A program made the position numbers and the translations under genes. A model generated the notes under the pieces. It saw nothing but the letters and a program-made list of their open reading frames with translations. It had not been told where the DNA came from and did not search any database. Positions 1 through 5,783 of a DNA stretch of 5,838 bases are shown here, piece by piece. The DNA is from Microbacteriaceae bacterium (GTDB taxonomy: Bacteria; Actinomycetota; Actinomycetes; Actinomycetales; Microbacteriaceae), in contig JAUZFY010000078.1 of assembly GCA_030840185.1 (NCBI GenBank), forward strand, positions 1-5,838. Reading direction: 5' to 3'. Numbering within the stretch: the first letter of the stretch is position 1; the number at the start of each line of letters is the position of its first letter.

Positions 1-888
1 CTTCGCGGCAGGAGTCTCGGGGGCCGGAGTCTCCTTGGCGGCCGGAGCCGCCTTCGACGCCGGAGCCGCCTTCGCAGCCGCGGCCGGCGCCTTCGAAGCG
101 GCGATCTTCGCTGCCGCTTCCGGTGCCGCCTGTGGGGCGGCCTTCGGAGCAGCTTCCGGCGCTGCCTGCGCAGCGACCTTCGGAGCAGCCGCGGGCGCAG
201 CCTGCACGACGGGCGCAGCCTGCACGGACTCGACCGGTTCCTTCGCTGGCGCCTTTGTCTCGGCGGGAGCGGGCTCGGAGCGGAGCGGGGCAACCATCGG
301 AGTGGACTGCACTACCTCACGCTCGGCGCGCGGCGGCTTCGTCACCTTCTTGGAATCTGTCTCGGCCTTGACCTCGGCCTTGGTCTTCAGCGGACCGATC
401 ACCATGACCATGTTGCGGCCGTCGATCATTGGCGTCGACTCGACGGTGCCGAATTCGGCAACGTCCTCCGCGAATCGCTGAAGCAAGCGAACGCCCTGCT
501 CGGGGCGCGACTGCTCGCGACCGCGGAACAGGATCATGGCCTTCACCTTGTCGCCGGTCTTCAAAAAGCCCTCGGCGCGCTTGCGCTTGGTCTCGTAGTC
601 GTGAACGTCGATCTTGAGTCGAAAGCGCACCTCTTTGAGGATGGTGTTCGACTGGTTGCGTTTGGCTTCTTTCGCCTTCTGCGCTGTTTCGTACTTGAAC
701 TTGCCGAAGTCCATGATTTTGGCAACGGGAGGCTTGGAATTGGGAGCAACCTCAACCAAATCCAAGTCGGCCTCCTGGGCAAGACGGATTGCGTCTTCAA
801 TGCGCACTACACCGACCTGTTCGCCGTTTGGGCCAACAAGTCGGACCTCCGGCACACGGATTCGGTCATTTGTACGGGGATCGCTGAT
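1..888 (-). CDS. infC: Translation initiation factor IF-3, with long low-complexity C-terminal tail (3' end outside window)
   Basis: IF-3 binds the 30S subunit, prevents premature 50S joining and checks initiator tRNA and start-codon choice. The 296 codons read without interruption from position 888 to the left edge. Residues 4-75 match the IF-3 N-terminal domain ([16 protein letters not shown] near the start; [20 protein letters not shown] at about 41-60). Residues 80-170 match the C-terminal domain ([43 protein letters not shown]). The start is ATC at 888-886, six bases after AAGGAG. Reading back to the in-frame upstream stop there is no ATG, GTG or TTG, and family alignment puts the N terminus exactly at this ATC. 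Rare AUU/AUC starts are known for infC and underlie its autoregulation in E. coli. From about residue 170 the protein continues at least 125 residues beyond the usual end as an Ala/Pro/Lys/Glu-rich tail with no stop in the window. rpmI and rplT would be expected downstream. Confidence 0.96.
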   Translation of the reverse strand, partial: MSDPRTNDRIRVPEVRLVGPNGEQVGVVRIEDAIRLAQEADLDLVEVAPNSKPPVAKIMDFGKFKYETAQKAKEAKRNQSNTILKEVRFRLKIDVHDYETKRKRAEGFLKTGDKVKAMILFRGREQSRPEQGVRLLQRFAEDVAEFGTVESTPMIDGRNMVMVIGPLKTKAEVKAETDSKKVTKPPRAEREVVQSTPMVAPLRSEPAPAETKAPAKEPVESVQAAPVVQAAPAAAPKVAAQAAPEAAPKAAPQAAPEAAAKIAASKAPAAAAKAAPASKAAPAAKETPAPETPAAK

Positions 889-900
889 GCGTAACTCCTT
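886..900 (-). promoter_or_regulatory. Ribosome binding site and non-canonical ATC start of infC
   Basis: On the minus strand AAGGAG (900-895) is followed by six bases and then ATC (888-886), which opens the IF-3 reading frame. The strong Shine-Dalgarno match and ideal spacing decide this start. The in-frame codons between here and the upstream stop contain only a CTG as a possible alternative, and it has no ribosome binding site. The next in-frame GTG lies at residue 12, inside the conserved N-terminal domain, so it would truncate the protein. Confidence 0.88.
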
Positions 901-1165
901 AGTCAGTTCTTCGTAACCAGAGCGCTCCGGCAGGGTGCCGCACTCAGACGAAGGAGGAGTTTTGCGACCCGGTGATTCCGATCAGCTCGGCACCAGGCGC
1001 AGTGCCCTCGACTCTCTGCCTGCCGATTCCCGGAGATTTCCAGCCGGGTCGCAACACGCAGAGGGGGCACCAACAACCCGGTAACCTTGAATAAGCGGTC
1101 AAGCGCGGGTGGGAGAATCTCCACTTTCGTTTCGGAACCATCACTGGTCTCGAAGCCAGCGTTCA
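889..1165 (-). promoter_or_regulatory. Putative structured infC leader RNA in the divergent intergenic region
   Basis: About 300 bp separate infC from the divergent DUF1844 gene. In the infC sense (minus) the segment holds: a perfect 11-bp inverted repeat (1054-1044 with 972-962); a small hairpin inside it (1006-1002 with 993-989); CGGCA/TGCCG around a 3-base loop (940-936 with 932-928); and a CTCCTT (956-951) complementary to the infC Shine-Dalgarno sequence. Regulated leaders upstream of infC are known in other phyla, for example the L20 leader of Firmicutes, but I do not recognise that structure here. The 5' boundary is a guess based on a TACACT box at 1170-1165. A structured regulatory leader is inference; the repeats and complementarity are seen directly. 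Confidence 0.45.
962..1054. repeat. Perfect 11-bp inverted repeat in the infC/DUF1844 intergenic region
   Basis: TTGCGACCCGG at 962-972 is the exact reverse complement of CCGGGTCGCAA at 1044-1054, with 71 bases between. In RNA from the minus strand it would close a multi-branched structure ending about 74 nt before the infC start codon. The enclosed part holds a further short stem (GGCAC at 989-993 with GTGCC at 1002-1006). No U-run follows, so it does not resemble an ordinary terminator. Confidence 0.7.
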
Positions 1166-1170
1166 GTGTA
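1165..1170 (-). promoter_or_regulatory. Candidate extended -10 element for infC
   Basis: On the minus strand TACACT (1170-1165) fits TANNNT and is preceded by TGT, an extended -10 pattern (TG-N-TACACT). No good -35 hexamer lies 16-18 bases upstream, where the sequence is already the start of the DUF1844 gene. Transcription from here would give an infC leader of roughly 270 nt. A TTGACC at 1102-1097 is another -35-like element but lacks a matching -10. This is a weak call. Confidence 0.22.
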
Positions 1171-1187
1171 ACACAGAGGAATCCCCC

Positions 1188-1550
1188 ATGAGCCAGCAAG
1201 ACCACACCGTGCCAGGCCACACTCACGAGAACGACGCGGCCCGCGACATCGCAGACGTTGCGGCCATCGAGGTGATCAACACCGTAGCAGTACACCTCTT
1301 GAGCGCGGCGGCGGTCAAGTGTGGCCTCGCCGACGACCCGCAAAACCAACTCGACCTCGATGAGGCCCGCAAGCTCATCAACGCCCTGGCCGGCCTGATC
1401 ACCGCGAGCGCTCCCGACCTGGGCGACCAGCACGCCCGTGCGCTGCGCGACGGGTTGCGTTCCGTTCAGCTTGCCTTCCGCGAGGCATCCGTGATCCCCG
1501 ACGCTCCGGGACTCGGCGCCGGCGAGAAGTGGACCGGCTCGGTCATTTAG
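1188..1550 (+). CDS. DUF1844 family protein
   Basis: This is a 120-residue protein of unknown function recognised as the actinobacterial DUF1844 family. Diagnostic segments are the RDIADVAAIEVINTVAVHLLSA block (about 19-40), AAVKCGLADDPQNQLDLDEARKLINALAGL (about 41-70) and the tail LRSVQLAFREASVIPDAPG followed by GEKWTG. It appears all-helical and soluble, with no signal peptide; the first 16 residues are polar, His-rich and probably disordered. The ATG start has AGAGGA (1175-1180) seven bases upstream. From memory, divergence from infC is a common arrangement in actinobacteria, which hints at a link to translation, but no biochemical role is known to me. It is the only plus-strand gene in the window. 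Confidence 0.92.
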   Translation: MSQQDHTVPGHTHENDAARDIADVAAIEVINTVAVHLLSAAAVKCGLADDPQNQLDLDEARKLINALAGLITASAPDLGDQHARALRDGLRSVQLAFREASVIPDAPGLGAGEKWTGSVI

Positions 1551-1552
1551 CT

Positions 1553-1596
1553 CCGGCGTTCACGCCGCCAGAGACGGCGTTCGTCGCTAGAGCGAC
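1553..1596. terminator. Overlapping hairpins between convergent genes (possible bidirectional terminator)
   Basis: Just past the DUF1844 stop, CGGCG-TTCA-CGCCG (1554-1567) forms a 5-bp hairpin. The same CGCCG can instead pair with CGGCG at 1575-1579. A third stem GTCGC-TAGA-GCGAC (1583-1596) spans the stop codon of the minus-strand neighbour. There is no T-tract, so efficiency as a Rho-independent terminator is doubtful, although actinobacterial terminators often lack one. The position between convergent ends is the main support. Confidence 0.35.
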
Positions 1597-1844
1597 CGGT
1601 CGTTCTCGGCGCGGCCGTCGTTCTCGTCGCGGCCATCGGGCGGATCGCGCCGATCGCGATCGTCGAACAGGCTCGGCGGCTTCGGCGCGTTGCGCCGTCC
1701 CCTTTCGATGAGCACGAATCCGGTGACCATCCAGGCGAGGGCCACGATGAGGTACCAGGGCTGGGATGAGGCGCCGAGCAGCAGCCCGAGCAGGACGACG
1801 CCGAAGGCGATGTTCAACCAGAGGTAGACCGAGCGCACATTCAT
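1587..1844 (-). CDS. Small two-helix membrane protein with charged C-terminal tail, function unknown
   Basis: I do not recognise a named family. The 85-residue product has two hydrophobic segments, about residues 6-25 and 29-46, joined by a tight SSQP turn. The positive-inside rule (Arg4; RGRR at 48-51) suggests both ends face the cytoplasm. Residues 61-85 are almost all Asp, Arg, Glu, Asn and Gly and contain a hexapeptide repeated in tandem (DGRDEN, DGRAEN), encoded by an 18-bp duplication. The ATG start has only a weak GGGTGA upstream, so the start is moderately sure. It lies 61 bp downstream of sseB on the same strand and could be the last gene of the his operon or separately expressed. 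A small actinobacterial membrane protein is the most that can be said. Confidence 0.72.
   Translation of the reverse strand: MNVRSVYLWLNIAFGVVLLGLLLGASSQPWYLIVALAWMVTGFVLIERGRRNAPKPPSLFDDRDRRDPPDGRDENDGRAENDRSL
1601..1636. repeat. 18-bp tandem duplication inside the small membrane protein gene
   Basis: CGTTCTCGGCGCGGCCGT (1601-1618) is followed directly by CGTTCTCGTCGCGGCCAT (1619-1636), with two mismatches. It encodes the hexapeptide pair DGRDEN/DGRAEN in the acidic/basic tail. The unit length is a multiple of three, so the frame is kept. A 12-bp palindrome CGATCGCGATCG (1651-1662) nearby encodes part of the same Asp/Arg-rich tail. Confidence 0.75.
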
Positions 1845-1881
1845 TGGTCACCCATGGCCCTCAGGATAGACCGGATCGGCT

Positions 1882-1902
1882 GGGTGGATCGCGGCGCCAC
1901 CC
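1882..1902 (-). terminator. Hairpin just downstream of sseB, possible his operon terminator
   Basis: On the minus strand GGGTGG (1902-1897) can pair with CCACCC (1887-1882) around a 9-base loop. It begins 3 bases after the sseB stop codon (1908-1906). No U-tract follows, so it may be a weak or I-shaped terminator, or only an mRNA-stabilising stem. The next gene starts 38 bases further on. Confidence 0.35.
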
Positions 1903-1905
1903 GGC

Positions 1906-2664
1906 TCACCCGTCGACCGAGCTGAGGCGGATCCCCAGCGAGTCGACTCGAGCAGCGATCGCTTCGCTGTCGAGCCATCGTTGCTGCAGCCGAGCCAGCA
2001 GGGAGTCGAGCTCCGCCTGGTCGAGACCGGGGAGCAGCCCGAGATGCACGACAAGCTCCGGTCCGGCGAGCCGGGAATCCGGATCGCCCGCGTCGAGCAA
2101 CACCGTGGACACCGCTGGCTCCGACTGCGCCGAGGCAAGGAAGGCATCGAGCAGGTCCGGGTCGAGATAGCTCGGCAGCCAGGGTTGCGACTGTGCAATT
2201 GCCCAGAGAGCAGGGCGGCGGATGGCGAACTCTGTATCGGAGGTCGCATCGAGCACCACGAGCTCGGTTCCGTCACCAGCCGCGGCGAGAGCGACCCGAA
2301 CGGCGTCGGCCGGAATGGGCCTTGCCGCGGGATTCCAGCGCTGCATCGCCGCCACCGAACTGAACACCGGCATCACATCGCGGCCATCGGGCCCGGCGAC
2401 CGTCACAATCGACAGCTCGGCACTCTTGTCGACGGTGTGACCGAAGTCGCCATCGCCGGCCTCGCCCAGTCGGGCGACGAGCGGGATCAACAACCGCGAG
2501 GCGCGAAACGCGTCAATCACCTCGGCCTCGCCCAGCTCCCGGGAACGAAAGCGGCGGAGCGCCTCGATGAGGCGCTCGGGGGCCGAGCCATCGTCATCCG
2601 ACGACGAACTGTGCTCGAAATGCCGGCCCTCCCATGGCACACCCGCGGAGTCGGCTCCCGTCAT
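1906..2664 (-). CDS. SseB family protein
   Basis: The 252-residue product carries an SseB-like domain, seen best in the segment ELSIVTVAGPDGRDVMPVFSSVAAMQRWNP (about 83-112), where the DGR.VMPVFSS..AM..WNP pattern is typical of the actinobacterial members. The C-terminal part (about 155-250) is helical and acidic and contains an IAQSQPWLPSYLDPDL stretch. There is no signal peptide or membrane segment. In enterobacteria SseB is a poorly understood protein affecting serine sensitivity and rhodanese-like activity; a function here cannot be inferred from the name. The ATG overlaps the priA stop by one base (TGATG), implying translational coupling, and AGAGGT lies 12 bases upstream. The open frame extends further upstream, but that part overlaps priA and is not needed. 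Its position as the last gene of the his operon is the only contextual clue. Confidence 0.82.
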   Translation of the reverse strand: MTGADSAGVPWEGRHFEHSSSSDDDGSAPERLIEALRRFRSRELGEAEVIDAFRASRLLIPLVARLGEAGDGDFGHTVDKSAELSIVTVAGPDGRDVMPVFSSVAAMQRWNPAARPIPADAVRVALAAAGDGTELVVLDATSDTEFAIRRPALWAIAQSQPWLPSYLDPDLLDAFLASAQSEPAVSTVLLDAGDPDSRLAGPELVVHLGLLPGLDQAELDSLLARLQQRWLDSEAIAARVDSLGIRLSSVDG

Positions 2665-3413
2665 CAGTTTGTCGCGACCTCTAGGGCTTCCGCGAGGGTG
2701 AACGCCTTCGCGTATAGGGCCTTCCCGACGATCGCGCCCTCGACGCCACTCGGCACGAGCCTGCGGAGAGCGGCGATGTCGTCGAGGCTGGAGATTCCGC
2801 CGGAGGCGACCACCGGCTTGTCCGTCCGTTCGGCGACGGTGCGGAGAAGCTCGAGGTTGGGTCCCTGAAGAGTGCCGTCCTTCGTCACGTCGGTCAGCAC
2901 GTATCGCGAACACCCGGCGGCCTCTAGACGCTCGAGCACCTCGAAGAGATCGCCGCCGTCCTTTGTCCAGCCGCGCGCCGCGAGCGTCGTGCCGCGGACA
3001 TCCAGCCCGACCGCGATCAGGTCGCCGTACCTGGCGATGACCTGCGCCGCCCATTCCGGGTTCTCGAGGGCGGCGGTGCCGAGGTTGATGCGGGAGGCCC
3101 CCGTCGCGAGCGCCGCCTCGAGGCTGGCGTCGTCACGGATTCCCCCGGAGAGCTCGACGAGCGCGTCCGAGCCGACTTCCGCGATCACCTCACGTATGAC
3201 GGCGCGGTTGTCGCCCCGGCCGAAAGCCGCATCGAGGTCCACGAGGTGAACCCATTCGGCGCCCTGCGCCGTCCAGTCGGCCGCGGCGTCGACGGGATTG
3301 CCGTAGCTCGTCTCGCTTCCCGCCTCACCCTTGGTGAGACGAACGGCCTTGCCGTCGGCGACGTCGATCGCCGGCAGAAGGATCAGTGCCGGCGCGGGGG
3401 TGATGTTGGTCAT
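2664..3413 (-). CDS. hisA: ProFAR isomerase HisA, probably bifunctional PriA (HisA/TrpF)
   Basis: This enzyme opens the ring of ProFAR to give PRFAR, the fourth step of histidine synthesis. The 249-residue protein is a (beta-alpha)8 barrel of normal length. Visible motifs are [15 protein letters not shown] with the presumed general base Asp17, the first phosphate site at ELSGGIRDD (88-95), NLGTAA (110-115), [18 protein letters not shown] (137-154), the presumed general acid Asp175 in TDVTKDGT, and [10 protein letters not shown] (203-212) with AIVGKALY for the second phosphate. The RGW of the 137-154 segment matches the actinobacterial PriA type, which also performs the TrpF step of tryptophan synthesis; bifunctionality is inferred from lineage and would need proof that no trpF exists. 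The ATG has AGGA (3425-3422) eight bases upstream. It lies 35 bp after hisH and overlaps sseB by one base. Confidence 0.95.
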   Translation of the reverse strand: MTNITPAPALILLPAIDVADGKAVRLTKGEAGSETSYGNPVDAAADWTAQGAEWVHLVDLDAAFGRGDNRAVIREVIAEVGSDALVELSGGIRDDASLEAALATGASRINLGTAALENPEWAAQVIARYGDLIAVGLDVRGTTLAARGWTKDGGDLFEVLERLEAAGCSRYVLTDVTKDGTLQGPNLELLRTVAERTDKPVVASGGISSLDDIAALRRLVPSGVEGAIVGKALYAKAFTLAEALEVATN

Positions 3414-3448
3414 TGGGTCATTCCTGGCGTGGTTAGAGACAAAGGGGT

Positions 3449-4081
3449 TCAGAGGGAGGTGATCCAGTTGGAGAGCAGGCGGATTCCGGGCTCCCCGGAC
3501 TTCTCGGGATGGAACTGGGTGGCGGAGAGCGGTCCGTTCTCGACCGCAGCGAGAAATGGGGCGCCGTGCTCTGCCCAGGTGAGCCGGGGCTCTGGGAATG
3601 GCTTGGTCGTTTCCAGCGTCCACCGGCTCGCCGCGTACGAGTGTACGAAGTAGAAGCGCTCTCGCTGGATTCCGGCGAACAGGATCGAGTCGTCCGGCGT
3701 CGCCACGGTGTTCCAGCCCATGTGGGGCAGGATCGGCGCGTCGAGTTCGGTCACGACCCCGGGCCACTGTCCGAGTCCCTCGGTCTCCGTGCCCCGCTCG
3801 ACTCCCCGATCGAAGAGCACTTGCATTCCGACGCAAATGCCGAGCACCGGCTTACTCCCGGCGAGTCGCTGGTCGATCAGGTCTCCCCCGCCAGCGGAGT
3901 TGAGCGCGGCCATTACCGCCGAGTATGAGCCGACTCCCGGAACCAGGAGTCCGTCCGCCGCGAGCACCGCCTTGCGGTCCGCGGTCAGTTGCACTCGGGC
4001 ACCGGCGGCCTCGAGGGCCTTTGCCGCCGAGTGCACGTTGCCGCTGCCGTAGTCCAGCACGACGACGGATGGCTGACTCAC
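3449..4081 (-). CDS. hisH: Imidazole glycerol phosphate synthase, glutamine amidotransferase subunit HisH
   Basis: HisH hydrolyses glutamine and channels the ammonia to HisF, which makes imidazoleglycerol phosphate and AICAR from PRFAR. The 210-residue protein is a class I glutamine amidotransferase of normal length. It starts [10 protein letters not shown], carries the oxyanion segment LLVPGVGSY (45-53), and has the catalytic triad Cys83 in GICVGMQ, His191 and Glu193 in [16 protein letters not shown] (119-124) and YFVHSYA (144-150) are also HisH signatures. The start is GTG (4081-4079), two bases after the hisB stop, with an AAGGG-like site overlapping the hisB 3' end, so translation is probably coupled. 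hisF is not in the window; in many genomes hisF follows hisA directly, but here sseB takes that place. Confidence 0.96.
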   Translation of the reverse strand: MSQPSVVVLDYGSGNVHSAAKALEAAGARVQLTADRKAVLAADGLLVPGVGSYSAVMAALNSAGGGDLIDQRLAGSKPVLGICVGMQVLFDRGVERGTETEGLGQWPGVVTELDAPILPHMGWNTVATPDDSILFAGIQRERFYFVHSYAASRWTLETTKPFPEPRLTWAEHGAPFLAAVENGPLSATQFHPEKSGEPGIRLLSNWITSL

Positions 4082-4083
4082 GA

Positions 4084-4689
4084 TTACAGCGCGCCCTTGG
4101 TCGACGGGATGCCGCGCACCCGATCATCCGGAGCGACGGCCTGTCGAAGGGCTCTCGCGAACGCCTTGAACTCGGCTTCGGCGATGTGGTGCGGGTCGCG
4201 ACCGCTTTGCACTGTGATGTGAACGGTGAGACCCGCATTGAATGCGATGGCCTCGAACACGTGCCGCACCATCGAACCGGTGAAGTGTCCTCCGATTAAG
4301 TGGAACTCGAAGCCGGCCGGTTCTCCCGTGTGCACGAGGAACGGGCGGCCCGAGACATCCACAACCGCTTGCACGAGTGCTTCGTCCAGCGGCACGAGGG
4401 CGTCCCCGAACCGGGCGATTCCGGCCTTGTCGCCGAGAGCCTCGCGGATCGCCTTGCCGAGCACGATCGCGACATCTTCAACGGTGTGGTGGACATCGAT
4501 CTCGGTGTCGCCGGTCGCTCGGACCGCCAGGTCGATGAGGGAGTGCCTCGACAGGGCGGTGAGCAGGTGGTCGTAGAACGGCACGGACGTGTGGATGTCG
4601 GAGGTGCCCGTACCGTCGAGGTCGACTCGCAGGTCGATGCTCGACTCGCTGGTCTCGCGGTCGAGGTGGGCGACGCGCGGGGTGCTCAT
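4084..4689 (-). CDS. hisB: Imidazoleglycerol-phosphate dehydratase HisB
   Basis: HisB is a manganese enzyme that dehydrates imidazoleglycerol phosphate to imidazole-acetol phosphate. The 201-residue protein is the monofunctional form, without the histidinol-phosphatase domain found in E. coli HisB. It consists of two similar halves with the metal-binding motifs FYDHLL (His41), [10 protein letters not shown] (His49), DVHHTVED (His67, His68, Glu71) in the first half, and [15 protein letters not shown] and [18 protein letters not shown] (His167, His168, Glu171) in the second. The ATG overlaps the hisC stop in an ATGA arrangement and has AGGA (4700-4697) seven bases upstream. hisH follows after two bases. 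HisB product is the substrate of HisC encoded immediately upstream. Confidence 0.97.
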   Translation of the reverse strand: MSTPRVAHLDRETSESSIDLRVDLDGTGTSDIHTSVPFYDHLLTALSRHSLIDLAVRATGDTEIDVHHTVEDVAIVLGKAIREALGDKAGIARFGDALVPLDEALVQAVVDVSGRPFLVHTGEPAGFEFHLIGGHFTGSMVRHVFEAIAFNAGLTVHITVQSGRDPHHIAEAEFKAFARALRQAVAPDDRVRGIPSTKGAL

Positions 4690-5771
4690 GACTCAATCCT
4701 ACTGATCGTGCGCAGGGCACTCAGGAACGCGCTGGTCTCCGCTCGGGTGCCGGCGGTCACCCGCAGGTGGTGCGGGATGCCGATGTCCCGGATGATGACA
4801 TCCTGCTCGAGAAGCGCCTCGAACACGGCGTGCGGGTCGGCGACGCCGCCGAACAACACGAAGTTTGACCAGCTCGGCAGCACGGGATAGCCAAGTTTCG
4901 GCAATTCCTCGAGCAGGCGGTCGCGCTGCCCCTTGATGTCGTCAACCATGCGCAGCATCTCGGTACTGTGGGCGAGCGCCGCGATGGCCGCCGCCTGGGT
5001 CAGCGCCGACAGGTGATACGGCAACCGAACCAGGCGAAGGGCGTCGGCAACGGCGGGATCGGCCGCGAGATAGCCGAGGCGCGCACCGGCGAAGGCGAAT
5101 GCCTTGCTCATCGTGCGGGAGACGATGAGGCGCTCGCGACCCTCGAGCAGAGACAGGGCGGTTTGCACGCCTTCCGGTGCGAACTCCGCGTACGCCTCAT
5201 CCACCACCACGATGCCATCGGTCGCGTCGTACGCGGCGGCGATGGTCTCGAGCGAGAGCGGGGTGCCGGTCGGATTATTCGGCGAACAGAAAAACACGAG
5301 ATCCGGCGTCGCCGTCTCGATCCAACGCACCGCGGTCTCCGGGGAGAGCTCGTAGTCGGCGTCCCGCTCCCCCGCTATCCACCGGGTTCCCGTTCCGGCA
5401 GCGATGATCGAGTGCATCGAGTAGGTCGGGGGGAATCCGAGCACGCTTCGGCCGGGGCCGCCGAAGGCCTGCAAAATCTGCTGAAGCACCTCGTTGGAGC
5501 CGTTCGCGGCCCAGATGTTGTCCCGGGTCAGCGAGTTTCCGAGATATCCGGCGAGGCTGTCCCTCAGCTCGGTGAATTCCCTGTCCGGGTAGCGGTTGAC
5601 GCCCAGAACCGCCGCGGCAAGCGCGGTCACGATGTCGGTGGCCACGGCCTCCGGGATCGGGTGGGTGTTCTCGTTGACGTTGAGCCGCACGCGCACGTCC
5701 CTTTGAGGAGCACCGTACGGGGTGAGACCTCGGAGGTCATCGCGAATGGGGAGATCGTTGAGAGACACCAC
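4686..5771 (-). CDS. hisC: Histidinol-phosphate aminotransferase HisC
   Basis: HisC transfers an amino group from glutamate to imidazole-acetol phosphate, using pyridoxal phosphate. The 361-residue protein is a class I/II (fold type I) aminotransferase. Visible are [11 protein letters not shown] (30-40), NRYPD (59-63), [12 protein letters not shown] (88-99), CSPNNPTG (162-169), DEAYAEF (191-197), the Schiff-base lysine Lys223 in [17 protein letters not shown] with the phosphate-binding Arg231, and the carboxylate-binding Arg337 in LRVTAGT. The frame opens with two GTG codons in a row (5771 and 5768). I chose the first because it sits at the expected transcription start of a leaderless promoter; no Shine-Dalgarno sequence is present for either. 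As the first gene of the cluster it overlaps hisB by four bases. hisD, often upstream of hisC in actinobacteria, is not here. Confidence 0.96.
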   Translation of the reverse strand: MVSLNDLPIRDDLRGLTPYGAPQRDVRVRLNVNENTHPIPEAVATDIVTALAAAVLGVNRYPDREFTELRDSLAGYLGNSLTRDNIWAANGSNEVLQQILQAFGGPGRSVLGFPPTYSMHSIIAAGTGTRWIAGERDADYELSPETAVRWIETATPDLVFFCSPNNPTGTPLSLETIAAAYDATDGIVVVDEAYAEFAPEGVQTALSLLEGRERLIVSRTMSKAFAFAGARLGYLAADPAVADALRLVRLPYHLSALTQAAAIAALAHSTEMLRMVDDIKGQRDRLLEELPKLGYPVLPSWSNFVLFGGVADPHAVFEALLEQDVIIRDIGIPHHLRVTAGTRAETSAFLSALRTISRIES

Positions 5772-5783
5772 TTGTCAATGTTA
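5772..5783 (-). promoter_or_regulatory. Leaderless promoter (-10 TAACAT) of the hisC-hisB-hisH-priA-sseB operon
   Basis: On the minus strand TAACAT (5783-5778) fits the actinobacterial -10 consensus TANNNT. It is followed by exactly six bases (TGACAA) and then the hisC GTG at 5771. This is the spacing of leaderless actinobacterial genes, in which the start codon's first base is the transcription start. The absence of a Shine-Dalgarno match upstream of hisC agrees. No clear -35 box is seen 16-18 bases further up. TTGACA (5781-5776) resembles a -35 box, but it overlaps the -10 and has no -10 partner downstream. Confidence 0.6.

Noticed and set aside
1..400. Possible CRISPR or minisatellite array suggested by repeated C/G-rich units
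   Set aside because: The units are irregular codon-level repeats of Ala, Pro and Lys in the IF-3 frame, without constant repeat and unique spacer structure.
35..481. Ala-rich plus-strand frame of 148 codons
   Set aside because: It is the antisense shadow of the Ala/Pro-rich infC tail.
903..1433. A 176-codon minus-strand frame covering the infC leader and opposite DUF1844
   Set aside because: It overlaps the conserved DUF1844 gene antisense, shows no family features, and would occupy the region that better fits a leader RNA.
1841..1855. Four-codon mini-frame (ATG to TGA) just ahead of the small membrane protein
   Set aside because: It overlaps that gene's start but is too short, and has no clear ribosome binding site, to be called a regulatory leader peptide.
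1981..2868. A 295-codon open frame on the plus strand opposite sseB and priA
   Set aside because: It is antisense to two well-supported genes, its translation has no recognisable domain, and long antisense frames are common in GC-rich coding DNA.
2665..3054. Extension of the SseB gene upstream to a 382-codon frame
   Set aside because: It overlaps priA out of frame; the ATG at 2664 overlaps the priA stop, which is typical of coupled operon genes.
3414..3836. Extension of priA upstream in its open frame (390 codons in total)
   Set aside because: The extra part overlaps hisH in another frame. The ATG at 3413 has a good ribosome binding site and gives the normal HisA length.
5776..5781. TTGACA as a -35 box upstream of hisC
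   Set aside because: A 17-base spacer would put the -10 inside the coding sequence, where there is no TANNNT; the overlapping TAACAT as a leaderless -10 fits better.
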